This document shows positions 8,800 to 17,266 of a DNA stretch of 64,000 nt, one piece after another (the first letter of the stretch is position 1; every line of letters begins with the position of its first letter). The stretch is from NCBI RefSeq assembly GCF_024294905.1, contig NZ_JANCOC010000010.1:30347-94346 (forward strand). Direction: 5' to 3'. This DNA is from Rothia gullae (GTDB taxonomy: Bacteria > Actinomycetota > Actinomycetes > Actinomycetales > Micrococcaceae). A program made the translations under genes and the position numbers. The notes under the pieces were generated by a model. It was not told the DNA's origin and made no database searches. It was given only the letters and a program-made list of their open reading frames with translations.

Positions 8800-8852
8800 G
8801 TACGGGAATCCCGGGCGTGTCGTCAATGGTTACGCGCCCGGGATTCCCGTAC
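8800..8852. repeat. Perfect 18-bp inverted repeat
   Basis: GTACGGGAATCCCGGGCG at 8800-8817 is exactly complementary to 8835-8852, with a 17-nt loop. On the plus strand TTATTTGCGGTTTTG follows. It lies between the divergent-tail of polA and the rpsA promoter region, so it could terminate polA-side transcripts or be part of the adjoining structured block. Confidence 0.8.
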
Positions 8853-8894
8853 TTATTTGCGGTTTTGTTTGCTTGTGAAGTTGAGGGACGGCGT

Positions 8895-9161
8895 TCGTCC
8901 TCGTTCCTACAGGGGCACCCGCCCTCGCCTCGCTTCGGGCACCCTGATGTCACTACGGACGACACCGCCCCTCCACGTAAGGCCCCAAGCTGGAGCGCAG
9001 GGTAGCTATACCCTCCGGAAGCGACATCAGGGTACCCTCTCGGGTGCTCTCCGCAGCAAAGCAAGGAGAGAGCGGAGCGCCCGAGAGGGTGGGTTCCCCT
9101 GCAGGAGCGGAGGAAGGGTATAGCGTACCCACCTACCCAGCCCCTGTAGGAACGAGGACGA
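8895..9161. repeat. Nested inverted-repeat element of about 270 bp
   Basis: The outer arms are a perfect 22-bp inverted repeat (8895-8916 and 9140-9161, TCGTCCTCGTTCCTACAGGG...). Inside lie three more: 8941-8951 with 9023-9033 (ACCCTGATGTC), 9003-9013 with 9112-9123 (AGCTATACCCT-type), and 9034-9054 with 9072-9090 (ACCCTCTCGGGTGCTCTCCGC, two gaps). No coding frame with support. The arrangement looks like a small non-autonomous palindromic element or a highly structured RNA. No target-site duplication was found by eye. Confidence 0.7.
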
Positions 9162-9197
9162 TAACCACCTTTCCAAGCAGAAACTGAGGAAACGCGC

Positions 9198-12100
9198 CTA
9201 GTGGCCCGCCTCCTGCCAGGACTTGCCCCAGCCGACCTGCACATCCAGAGGAACACGCAGGGAGGCGGCACCGCTCATCTCCTCGACGAGCACGCGTTCG
9301 GCGGCTTCACGCTCACCGGCGGCGACTTCGAGGATGATTTCGTCGTGTACCTGCAGCAGCATTCGGGTCTTCAGGCCCTCTTCGCGCAGGCGGCGGTGAA
9401 TGTTGATCATGGCGATCTTGATGATGTCCGCGGCAGTGCCCTGAATCGGGGCGTTGAGAGCGGCTCGTTCGGCGGCTTCACGGCGTAAACGGTTGGGCGA
9501 GTCCAGGTCGGGCAGCACGCGGCGGCGACCGAAAATGGTTTCGGTGTAGCCGTCCTGGTGTGCCTGCTTGAGCACGCCGCGTAGGAATCGTCCCACGCGT
9601 CCGAAGCGTTTGAAGTAGTTGGTGCGCAGTTCGCCTGCTTCGTCGGAGCTGATGTTCAGCTGCTTGGCGAGGCCGAATCGGGACAGGCCGTATGCCAGGC
9701 CGTAGGACATTGCCTTGACTTTGGAGCGCTGCTCGGGGGTGACTTCTTCGGGGGCGACGCCGAAGACTTCGGAGCCGACGTAACGGTGCAGATCCTCCCC
9801 CGCTTCGTAGGCTGCGATGAGCTTCTCGTCGGCGGCGAGGTGCACCATGATGCGCATTTCGATCTGCGAGTAGTCGGCGGTGAGCAGACCCTCGTACTCC
9901 ACACCGTCGACGGGTGCGGGCGCGACGATGAATGCGCCACGGATGCGGCGGCCTTCTTCGGTGCGGATCGGGATGTTCTGCAGGTTCGGCGCAGTCGAGG
10001 AGAGGCGGCCGGTGGAGGCGGCTCCCTGCTGGAAGGTGGTGTGCACGCGTCCGTCGTCGGCGGCTGCTTTCTGCAGGCCTTCGACGGTCTGTACGAGTTT
10101 GATGTTGTCGCGGTAGGCGGCGAGCGCACCGAGGAATGCGGCACCGTCGGACTCCGGGGAGATTTTGGTGAGCAGTTCGGTGACGGATTCGGCGTCGGTG
10201 GAGTAGCCGGACTTGATTTTGCGGGTGTGTGGCAGGGCGAGCTTGTCGAAAAGCACGGTCTGCAACTGTTTGACGGAGGCGAGGTTGAGGGGTTCTTCAC
10301 CGTCGTCGGTTTGGACGGTGTCGCCGATGATGGTGCGTGCGGCGTCCTGCGCCTGGTTAGCGCGTGCGGAGAAGGTGTCGTGCAGTTCGGTCAGGAGAGC
10401 GTCGGAGACCGCGATGCCTGCCTGTTCCATGTCTGCGAGGACGTAGAGTAGCGGCAGTTCGATTTCTTCGTAGACCTTCAGCTGGCCGTGCTCTTCCATT
10501 TCGTAGTGCAGCAGGCGTGCGAGTTCGTGGATGATGCGGCTAATTTGCGTGAAGTAGCTCAGGTTGTCGACGGGTTCGGCTTCGCCGGGCAGACTAAAGA
10601 GGGAGGGTTCTGCCTCGTCTTCTTCGGGTTGGAAGACGAGCTGCGCGTAGGGGTCCTTGGGGATCCAGAGGTAGCGTTCGGCGAGGTCTTCCATGCGTTC
10701 GGAGAAGAGTTTGCGGGTTGCGGTGGGGATGAAGCCGCACATGTAGGAGGACAGGGCGGGGTCTTCGACGGCGCCGGCGAGTTCGTAGCCGTAGGCGCGC
10801 AGGAGTTTGCGCTGCACTTTGAGGTCCATGACGATTTTGCGGGCTACTTCGTCGGAGAGCCAGGCGGCGAGGGCGGCGTCGAGTTCCGGGTCGATGGTGC
10901 GGGTATCGATCCAGAGGCTGGTGCTTTTGCTGGTGAGGAGCACGCCGAGCAGTTCGGGGTTTTCTTCGGCGGCGCGGATTTTGGTTTTGGTGACCTTGAC
11001 GGCGGGTGCGTTGCCGATGGCGGGGCGCGCTACGGGCAGGTTGGTGACCGGGTAGAGGGTCACGGCACCTTCGAGGCGTTCGGGTACGGCGATGGGCGCA
11101 CCCTGTTCGTCGTTGCCGTAGTTTTCTTCGGCTGCGGCGGCACAGAAGGCGCGGAATGCTGCTGCGTCTGCGTTTTTGGTGGGTGCGCTGGTATTGATGG
11201 GTGCGTAGACGGGGCCGGTGGGTGCCTTCTTGGTGGCCCCCTCCTCCCCTGCTTCAGCGGTGGAGCTTGCAGAGCCTGCGGTTCCGGCGGCACGTACGAT
11301 GGGGCCGAGGGTGTCGGCGGCACGCTTTCGGATGGTGCGGAACTCTACTTCGTCGAAGAAGGTGTTGAGTGCATCCAGGTCGGGGGTGAATGCGGTGTCT
11401 TCGAGAGTGACGTTCAGGTCGAGGTCGTTGACGAGCTGGTTGAGGCGGCGGTTGCGCACGACGTTGCCGATGTTTTCGCGTAGCGCTTCGCCCTTCTTGC
11501 CGCCGATCTTGTCGCTGTTTTCGATGACGGCGTCGAGGGAGCCGTATTCACCGAGCCATTTGGCGGCGAAGCCGGGGCCCACGCCGGGTACGCCGGGCAG
11601 GTTGTCCGCCTGTTCGCCAGTGAGAGCAGCAAGGTCGGGGTACATGTGCGGGGGTACTTTGGTTTTCTTTTCGACGGCGGCGGGGTCCATGCGCTGAATA
11701 CCCTTGGAGGGGCCGGTGGTGACCGGGTAGAGCAGGGTAACGTCGTCGGTGACGAGTTGGAAGATGTCGCGGTCGCCAGAGAGGATGAGGACCTTGTAGC
11801 CTGCTTCGGTGCCGCGGCGGGTGAGGGTTGCGACGATGTCATCGGCTTCGTAGTTTTCGTAGGTGAGCGCGGGGATGTTGAGCGCGCCAAGCATCTTTTT
11901 GATGAGGTCAATCTGGCCGTTGAAGGCTTCGGGGATGGCGTTGCGGCCGCCCTTATATTCGCCGTATTCGGCGGTGCGGAAGGTGCCTCCGGGCAGGTCG
12001 AAGGCTACGGCAATGTGGCTGGGCTGGTTGTCTTTGATGATGCTCAGCAGGGTGGAAAGGAAGGCGTGGACGGCTTCGGTGTGCTGGCCGTCGCTGCGCA

Positions 12101-12209
12101 CAAAGATGTGCTGCCCGGTCTTTTCGGCCATGGTGTAGATGCCGAAGAAGGAGCGTAGGGCGAGGGAGTGTCCGTCAATGAGCAGGATGGTTTTGTTCTC
12201 TGTAGTCAC
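9198..12209 (-). CDS. polA: DNA polymerase I
   Basis: A 1003-residue PolA, about 100 residues longer than typical. Domains: 5'-3' flap exonuclease (about 1-300: LLIDGHSLALRSFF, YEADDIVATL, SGDRDIFQL, GVPGVGPGFAAKWL), a Gly/Ala/Thr-rich spacer (about 305-350), a 3'-5' exonuclease-like domain in which the usual DxE and YxxxD residues are not seen (WIDTRT and IVMDLKVQRKLL instead), so proofreading is probably lost as in other actinobacteria, and the polymerase domain with motif A LLTADYSQIEMR, motif B KVKAMSYGLAYG and motif C QVHDEIILEV. The start is GTG 12209; the only purine-rich ribosome site (GAGGAG) touches the start codon, so initiation may be weak or the start misplaced. Role: Okazaki-fragment and repair synthesis. 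Confidence 0.96.
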   Translation of the reverse strand: MTTENKTILLIDGHSLALRSFFGIYTMAEKTGQHIFVRSDGQHTEAVHAFLSTLLSIIKDNQPSHIAVAFDLPGGTFRTAEYGEYKGGRNAIPEAFNGQIDLIKKMLGALNIPALTYENYEADDIVATLTRRGTEAGYKVLILSGDRDIFQLVTDDVTLLYPVTTGPSKGIQRMDPAAVEKKTKVPPHMYPDLAALTGEQADNLPGVPGVGPGFAAKWLGEYGSLDAVIENSDKIGGKKGEALRENIGNVVRNRRLNQLVNDLDLNVTLEDTAFTPDLDALNTFFDEVEFRTIRKRAADTLGPIVRAAGTAGSASSTAEAGEEGATKKAPTGPVYAPINTSAPTKNADAAAFRAFCAAAAEENYGNDEQGAPIAVPERLEGAVTLYPVTNLPVARPAIGNAPAVKVTKTKIRAAEENPELLGVLLTSKSTSLWIDTRTIDPELDAALAAWLSDEVARKIVMDLKVQRKLLRAYGYELAGAVEDPALSSYMCGFIPTATRKLFSERMEDLAERYLWIPKDPYAQLVFQPEEDEAEPSLFSLPGEAEPVDNLSYFTQISRIIHELARLLHYEMEEHGQLKVYEEIELPLLYVLADMEQAGIAVSDALLTELHDTFSARANQAQDAARTIIGDTVQTDDGEEPLNLASVKQLQTVLFDKLALPHTRKIKSGYSTDAESVTELLTKISPESDGAAFLGALAAYRDNIKLVQTVEGLQKAAADDGRVHTTFQQGAASTGRLSSTAPNLQNIPIRTEEGRRIRGAFIVAPAPVDGVEYEGLLTADYSQIEMRIMVHLAADEKLIAAYEAGEDLHRYVGSEVFGVAPEEVTPEQRSKVKAMSYGLAYGLSRFGLAKQLNISSDEAGELRTNYFKRFGRVGRFLRGVLKQAHQDGYTETIFGRRRVLPDLDSPNRLRREAAERAALNAPIQGTAADIIKIAMINIHRRLREEGLKTRMLLQVHDEIILEVAAGEREAAERVLVEEMSGAASLRVPLDVQVGWGKSWQEAGH

Positions 12210-12647
12210 TCCTCTAGTGTATCGAGTCTGAGTTTTCTTGGTGGTTGGCTTCGTGGCTGCTGGTTTTGTGGTGGCTGCAGGTTAGCCCTGTGGGGAGGCG
12301 CCCGCGCTGTGTTAGGTATCGGCGCCGTGTTGGGTGCCGGTGCTGTGCCATATAGCGGAATAACGGGGTGTTTGGAAAGAGTTTTACCTCATATTTAGGT
12401 GCCGGTGGGGTGCGTTTGGTGAGTTTTCCCTCAAAAATTGTGTCCCAAGTCACTATATGAGGTGGATAATAATACGGTTTCCAGATAATATATAACCTTA
12501 TTATCGCCTCCAGCGTAGGAACCCCCACACCCCGTGTATTCATAGGCAGAACTCTACCCAGAATTCACCGGCAGGATTCACCGGACCGTGAGGGCTCATC
12601 CCGCGCTTAACACACTTAACACACAACGATCCCTCATTTAGGAAACT
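12210..12647. other. Divergent promoter region between polA and the symporter gene
   Basis: No gene seen. Just upstream of polA are degenerate repeats of GTGTTGGGTGCCGGTGC type (about 12308-12350). The centre (12440-12510) is AT-rich with TATATAACC and probably carries the promoters for both directions. No riboswitch-like pattern recognised. Confidence 0.4.
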
Positions 12648-13925
12648 ATGAAGGCACTCAAAAAATTACCCCTTCTCGTATGGATTCTCATCGCGATCAC
12701 ATCGGGTGTACTCATCGGCTTGCTGACCCCCGGAATGATTAGCGGCATCAATGACGCAACCGGCGCATCCATCGCCACCGACCTCATTGTGCAGATCTTC
12801 GTCTCCTTCTCCACCGTGTTCAGCGCCTTCCTGAGCTTCGCGATTCCGCTGATTATTATCGGCTTCATCGTGCCCGGCATTGGTTCCCTCGCGCAGGGTG
12901 CGGGCAAGATGCTCGGCATCACCGTGGGTCTGGCGTACATCTCCAGCATCCTTGCTGGCTTCCTGGCGCTGACCTGCGCACTGCTGCTCTACCCCATCAT
13001 TCTGCAGGGCCAGCAGCTCGCCTCCTTCGATAACCCCGAGAACGCACTGTCCAAGGGTTACGTCTCCTTCGAGCTGACCCCGATTATGGGTGTGCTGAGC
13101 GCACTGATTCTCTCCTTCATCCTGGGCCTGGGTATTACCGCGCTGAAGACCCGTGCGATGCTGAACCTCTTCGAGGACTTCCAGGTCATCGTTGAGAAGA
13201 TGCTCGGCTACGTGATTATCCCCCTGTTGCCGGTGCATATTGTGGGCGTATTCGCGAATATGACCCTCGCCGGTCAGGTGGCGAAGATCCTCTCCGTCTT
13301 CGGTCTTGTGTTCGTCATGGTGATTATTCTGCACTGGGTCACCCTGGCTCTGCAGTACTCGGTGGCTGGCGCTATTTCTCGCCGCAACCCCATCCAGATG
13401 ATCAAGACCATGCTCCCGGCATACTTCACCGCAATCGGTACCCAGTCTTCGGCTGCGACCATCCCGGTGACCGTGCGTTCGGCGAAGAATGCTGGCATCT
13501 CCCCCCGCGTGGTGGACTTCGCGATTCCGCTGTGCGCAACCATTCACCTCTCCGGATCCATGATCACCATTACCTCCTGCTCGGTGGCGGTGCTGTTCAT
13601 GACCGGTCAGCACCCCGACTTCGGTAGCCTAATCCCCATGATTCTGGTGCTCGGCGTGATGATGGTTGCCGCTCCCGGCGTTCCCGGCGGTGGCGTGATG
13701 ACCGCAATTGGTCTGCTGCAGTCGATGCTTGGTTTCGATGCCTCCATGATTGCCCTGATGATTGCCCTGTACCTGGCTCAGGACTCCTTCGGCACCGCAA
13801 CCAATGTGACCGGTGACGCGACCATCGCAGCCCTGACCGAGCGTATCTCCAAGGCAAGCGGCGTGAACCCCGATAAGGAAATCCGCGACGAGGACATCGA
13901 AAAGGCAGAAGCTATTTCCGCCTAA
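12648..13925 (+). CDS. Dicarboxylate/amino-acid:cation symporter (DAACS/SstT-like)
   Basis: A 425-residue multi-pass membrane protein of the glutamate/aspartate/serine symporter superfamily. Hydrophobic segments run through residues 8-25, 45-75, 85-115, 140-165, 180-215 and 225-250; the re-entrant loop and substrate region appear as AIGTQSSAATIPVTVR (about 262-277), and VPGGGVMTAIGLLQS and DSFGTATNVTGD near the C-terminus form the conserved transport core. It would import a small amino acid or dicarboxylate with Na+ or H+. The SSAATIPVT pattern resembles the serine/threonine transporter SstT, but the substrate is not certain. ATG at 12648; monocistronic, divergent from polA. Confidence 0.9.
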   Translation: MKALKKLPLLVWILIAITSGVLIGLLTPGMISGINDATGASIATDLIVQIFVSFSTVFSAFLSFAIPLIIIGFIVPGIGSLAQGAGKMLGITVGLAYISSILAGFLALTCALLLYPIILQGQQLASFDNPENALSKGYVSFELTPIMGVLSALILSFILGLGITALKTRAMLNLFEDFQVIVEKMLGYVIIPLLPVHIVGVFANMTLAGQVAKILSVFGLVFVMVIILHWVTLALQYSVAGAISRRNPIQMIKTMLPAYFTAIGTQSSAATIPVTVRSAKNAGISPRVVDFAIPLCATIHLSGSMITITSCSVAVLFMTGQHPDFGSLIPMILVLGVMMVAAPGVPGGGVMTAIGLLQSMLGFDASMIALMIALYLAQDSFGTATNVTGDATIAALTERISKASGVNPDKEIRDEDIEKAEAISA

Positions 13926-13950
13926 TCCTCTCCGCTTCCATAGCGTTTTT

Positions 13951-13983
13951 CAGCCCCGCCTCCCCCTGCAGGAGGCGGGGCTG
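13951..13983. terminator. Stem-loop after the symporter gene
   Basis: CAGCCCCGCCTCC at 13951-13963 pairs with GGAGGCGGGGCTG at 13971-13983. The T-run lies before rather than after the stem on the plus strand, so it is a non-canonical terminator or an mRNA 3'-end protector. Confidence 0.5.
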
Positions 13984-14056
13984 ACCCGTACCCGGAAGCA
14001 CTCGCAAAAAGCTATCCCGCCCAAAGCAGCAAAAACCGAGGAGTACACTGGAAGTC

Positions 14057-14563
14057 ATGACTGAAAACAACACACAGCACGCACCCGTCCGCGCGGCAGC
14101 ACCCACCACCCTCACCGCAGAAGAAATCAAGGCGCAGCTGACCGAAAGCGGCATCCCCGAGCACCTGCACCCCTACTTCCCCCGCGGTCTGGGCGAGCTC
14201 ATCCCCGCCATGGGCATTAAGTTCCAGGAACTCACCGCAGAACGCACCGTCGCGACCATGCCCGTAGCCGGTAACACCCAGCCCATCGGCCTGCTGCACG
14301 GCGGTGCTAACGTGGTCCTTGCCGAGACCCTCGGATCGCTCTCCGCGGGTGTACACGGCGGCGAAAACCTCGTAGCAGTCGGCGTGGACATCAACGCAAC
14401 CCACGTGCGCCCGGCAGTCTCCGGCGTGGTTACCGCAACCTGCACCGCCGTCAAGCTCGGACGCACCCTGTGCATCCACTCCATCGACATTGTGGATGAG
14501 CGCGGCCGCACCACCTGCACCGCACGCATCACCAACATGCTAATCCCTCGCCCCACTGCATAA
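14057..14563 (+). CDS. Hotdog-fold thioesterase, PaaI family
   Basis: A 168-residue hotdog-fold protein. The N-terminal 45 residues are a polar lead; the domain has the family signature HGGANVVLAETLGSLSA (about 74-90), where the His-Gly-Gly and Glu form the thioesterase active region, and VGVDINATHVRPAVSGVVTA. Members hydrolyse acyl-CoA thioesters such as aryl-CoA or menaquinone-pathway 1,4-dihydroxy-2-naphthoyl-CoA; the substrate here is unknown. It is followed 110 bp on by a small membrane-protein gene in the same direction, possibly cotranscribed. Length is a little above the usual 140 because of the N-terminal lead. Confidence 0.85.
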   Translation: MTENNTQHAPVRAAAPTTLTAEEIKAQLTESGIPEHLHPYFPRGLGELIPAMGIKFQELTAERTVATMPVAGNTQPIGLLHGGANVVLAETLGSLSAGVHGGENLVAVGVDINATHVRPAVSGVVTATCTAVKLGRTLCIHSIDIVDERGRTTCTARITNMLIPRPTA

Positions 14564-14676
14564 TCTACCGCAGCATAAAGTCCTACAACCTGAGCAAGTA
14601 GCCTAAAATCGTAGAAGCACGGGGTACACGGCACCCTGCCAACATCCCACCAGAAGGTAAGACCAGAAGGAGCACT

Positions 14677-14925
14677 ATGACCCGCGAGCGCACCCCCTAT
14701 TTCAAGCGTTACCCGAAGATTGTGCGCGCCAAGCGCATTGTCCTGCCCATCGCAATCGGTGTGATGCTGGTGTGCCTGGTGACCGCCATCAACAACCCCG
14801 GCAGCTTCTGGTGGCTGGGCGTGATGCTCGGTACCGGCGGAATGCTCTGGGCTGGTTCCCCCACGGACCGCCCGATCAGCGGCCCGAACAATAACGACGA
14901 CGATTTGAACCGCTACCTGCGCTAA
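14677..14925 (+). CDS. Small two-helix membrane protein
   Basis: An 82-residue protein with a basic N-terminus (MTRERTPYFKRYPK), two hydrophobic segments (about residues 22-40 and 46-62) and a polar Asn/Asp tail (NNNDDDLNRYLR). A strong ribosome site AGAAGGAG precedes ATG 14677. No family recognised; small membrane proteins of this kind are common in actinobacteria. It is in line with the thioesterase gene, so cotranscription is possible, but nothing links their roles. Confidence 0.7.
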   Translation: MTRERTPYFKRYPKIVRAKRIVLPIAIGVMLVCLVTAINNPGSFWWLGVMLGTGGMLWAGSPTDRPISGPNNNDDDLNRYLR

Positions 14926-15029
14926 GCCCGTCTGACGCTGCACCTCTTGCAGCGTTGGGTTGCCTGCAGTACCGGCGTAGAAACGCTCCGACTGCCCCGG
15001 CAGGGTGCGAGCTTCAGAAGTTAAACGTT

Positions 15030-15070
15030 AACGCCCCGTCCCTCAGCTTCATTGTGAGGGATGGGGCGTT
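15030..15070. terminator. Stem-loop between convergent genes
   Basis: AACGCCCCGTCCCTCA at 15030-15045 pairs with TGAGGGATGGGGCGTT at 15055-15070 (one G-U). It lies between the small membrane-protein gene and pdtaR, which converge, and probably ends transcription from both sides, although T-runs are weak. Confidence 0.65.
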
Positions 15071-15192
15071 AGTGTGTCATGAAAAGGTGCTGGTCAGATT
15101 CTGACCAGTTGAAGGCGCATACGGGCGAATCCTAGTCTTCGCCGTAGCGTACGTTCGCACCTATACCGATATGTACTGTGTACGTCTCGTAT

Positions 15193-15804
15193 TTAGGAGA
15201 GCTGCTTGATGATGGTGTCGGAAACTTCGCGCATGGACAGGCGACGGTCCATGGAGGTCTTCTGAATCCAACGGAAGGCTTCCGGCTCGGTCAGGTTCAT
15301 CTTGGTGATGAGCAGCGACTTTGCGCGGTCAACCAGCTTACGGGTCTCGAACTGGTCGCGGATGGTACCAACTTCCTTCTCGAGGGCGCGAATCTGCTCG
15401 TAGCGGCTGATTGCCACCTCGATTGCGGGAACCAGGTCGTTCGGGGAGAAAGGCTTGACGACATACGCCATAGCGCCTGCCTCAACGGCACGGTCAACGA
15501 GTTCCTTCTGGCTGAAGGCGGTCAGCAGAACGACGGGAGCAATATGCTCCTTCGCGATTTCTTCAGCTGCGGTGATGCCGTCCATAATCGGCATCTTCAC
15601 ATCCATGAGGACGAGGTCGGGGCGGTGCTTCTGCGCTAGCTCGACGGCGGTCTTGCCGTTATCGGTTTCTGCAACAACATCGAAACCCTGGTCCTTCAGA
15701 ATTTCAACGATGTCGAGGCGAATCAGTGCTTCGTCTTCTGCTACGACGACAGTGCGGGACGGGGCCTGCTCCTCTGCCTGATTTTGAGTGGTCAGCTCTG
15801 ACAT
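15193..15804 (-). CDS. pdtaR: ANTAR-domain response regulator, PdtaR type
   Basis: A 203-residue two-domain regulator. The receiver domain (about 17-135) has the acidic pair AEDEA, the phospho-acceptor Asp68 in LMDVKMP, and the conserved Lys in VVKPFS; the C-terminal ANTAR domain (about 145-200: RKLVDRAKSLLI...LTEPEAFRWIQKTSMDRR) binds tandem hairpins in mRNA leaders and prevents termination. This is the architecture of mycobacterial PdtaR (Rv1626), whose kinase is PdtaS; no kinase gene is in the window. AAAGGAGAAG gives a strong ribosome site before ATG 15804. Monocistronic. Confidence 0.93.
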   Translation of the reverse strand: MSELTTQNQAEEQAPSRTVVVAEDEALIRLDIVEILKDQGFDVVAETDNGKTAVELAQKHRPDLVLMDVKMPIMDGITAAEEIAKEHIAPVVLLTAFSQKELVDRAVEAGAMAYVVKPFSPNDLVPAIEVAISRYEQIRALEKEVGTIRDQFETRKLVDRAKSLLITKMNLTEPEAFRWIQKTSMDRRLSMREVSDTIIKQLS

Positions 15805-16239
15805 TACTCTTCTCCTTTATCAAATTTGAATCACTTAAAGTCTACAGGAGGGAATAAATGTTCATCTACTTTCTCGCCTTGTCCTGGGTGTGTTATATGC
15901 ATCCTATGTGCATGTAGGAAGAGTTTTCTGACGCCATTTTGTGGCCCTCCATCAGATTTTGCATCTTAACGCATATTTTTGTTCTATGTTGCTCATAACC
16001 ACAAAGAAAAACCCTCACAACATATACATACACGGTGAAATTCACAGCCACAACACAGACCCGAAAATGACTCTGACATACACCATCGCCCCTCGGGTTA
16101 GACACAACAGTAAGAAACAAAGTATTTATATCGAAACCCCATCACGCGCCACAGAAAGTCGATACACTGAATAGATATTCTCCTCGACTTCTCCGGCACT
16201 CACACTTGACCACCCATACTCGATACCCGGAGAGGATTC
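15805..16239. other. AT-rich intergenic region at the edge of the accessory island
   Basis: No convincing gene in 435 bp. It is AT-richer than its surroundings (notably 15940-16150) and contains the promoters for pdtaR (minus) and for the broken PIN-like gene (plus). The drop in GC marks the left border of the 16.2-20.9 kb accessory segment. Confidence 0.4.
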
Positions 16240-17142
16240 ATGTCAATCACCCGTCAAGCACGTACCCTGTACTCAGACTTCGTCGAGTACAAGGAACTCG
16301 ATTGCGCCCCGCTGACTTCCATTCACCCCGGAATTCTCGTCGCTTTCGACTCCACCGCGCTTGCAAGCCTCTACAACTACCCAACCCACGTCAGCGACGA
16401 AATTCTCCGCATCTACTCGCAGCTGCGCGGACACGCATTCCTCCCCCACCAGGCACTCAAAGAATTCTGAGCAGCACTCGACGGTGCCTCCCCCGTACCC
16501 GCCGCCGCAGACCGCGTCCGCTCAGCGCTAGCATCCTTCAAAGAAACCCTGCCCGAAGAACGCAACTCCACCTGGAGCGCACTGCGTTCAGTCACGCACC
16601 AGCTGGACCACTCCATCGCGCAGATCATGAGGATCCTCGAACCCACTACCGACACCGGACCCATCAACGTGGCACACCGCGAAGATGACACAATCCTGCC
16701 GCTGCTGAACCGCATCTTCACCGGACACGTGGGTGCCGCGCCCAGCCCCGAACGCCACGAACAGCAGTGGCGCGAAGCCCTCGCACAGGGCCACCCACTG
16801 CTCGCTAACGCCAACTTTGACGCCGACTTCGCGCTCTGGAAACAATGCGTTGCCGAAGCAACCACCCGCGTGAAAGGCACCGACTGCATCTTCGTCACCG
16901 GTGGTGTGCGCGACACCTGGCTGCGCAACGGTCAGCAGGTACGCGCCACATCGGGCGGCGAACCCGTGCGTCAACTCGCGAACCGTCAGCTGCTGCGTGA
17001 ATACGCTAAGGCAACCGGAGGCGGCGTGTTCCGCATCTACACCGTTGAGGAGATCCTGCGGCTCGCCTCCAACCAGTACGGCGTGACCGTCAGCGACGCT
17101 ACCTATAATGCGATTCGCGCGGAACAGCCCGTAGCTCTGTAA
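16240..17142 (+). pseudogene. PIN-like (DUF4935) nuclease gene with an in-frame TGA and degraded active site
   Basis: One reading frame runs from ATG 16240 (ribosome site GGAGAGGA) to the stop at 17140, broken by a single TGA at 16468-16470. The parts together match the PIN-like DUF4935 family: VAFDSTALASLYNY, then LPHQALKEF-stop-AAL, where related proteins have EFW, so a TGG-to-TGA change is likely. Further on are DDTILPLLNRIFTGHVG and CIFVTGGVRDTWL; family members usually show VTDD there, so catalytic aspartates also appear replaced. Intact members are predicted metal-dependent RNases. With both the nonsense codon and altered residues the gene is most likely dead. A downstream restart at 16627 would lack the first motif. 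Confidence 0.75.
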
Positions 17143-17192
17143 ATTCACCGTGGACAGTCACCGTTGAGAATAATCCCACCACCATTAACCGC

Positions 17193-17257
17193 GAAAAGCC
17201 ACATGTGTTTCGAAAAGCCACGTCTTTGGTGGCTTCTCGAAACACATGTGGCTTTTC
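17193..17257. repeat. 65-bp dispersed palindrome, copy 1
   Basis: Arms 17193-17221 and 17229-17257 are 29 bp with one mismatch, loop GTCTTTG. Each arm contains CCACATGTG and TTCGAA, themselves palindromic. It lies between the convergent PIN-like pseudogene and the 349-residue gene. Confidence 0.95.
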
Positions 17258-17266
17258 AGCGGCTAG

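Noticed and set aside
8792..9271. Open frames on both strands in the nested inverted-repeat block
   Set aside because: Open only because the sequence is GC-rich and repetitive; products are Arg/Gly/Ser-rich and overlap the end of polA.
15941..16174. 77-codon frame in the AT-rich gap after pdtaR
   Set aside because: No ribosome site; low-complexity product; lies in the promoter region.
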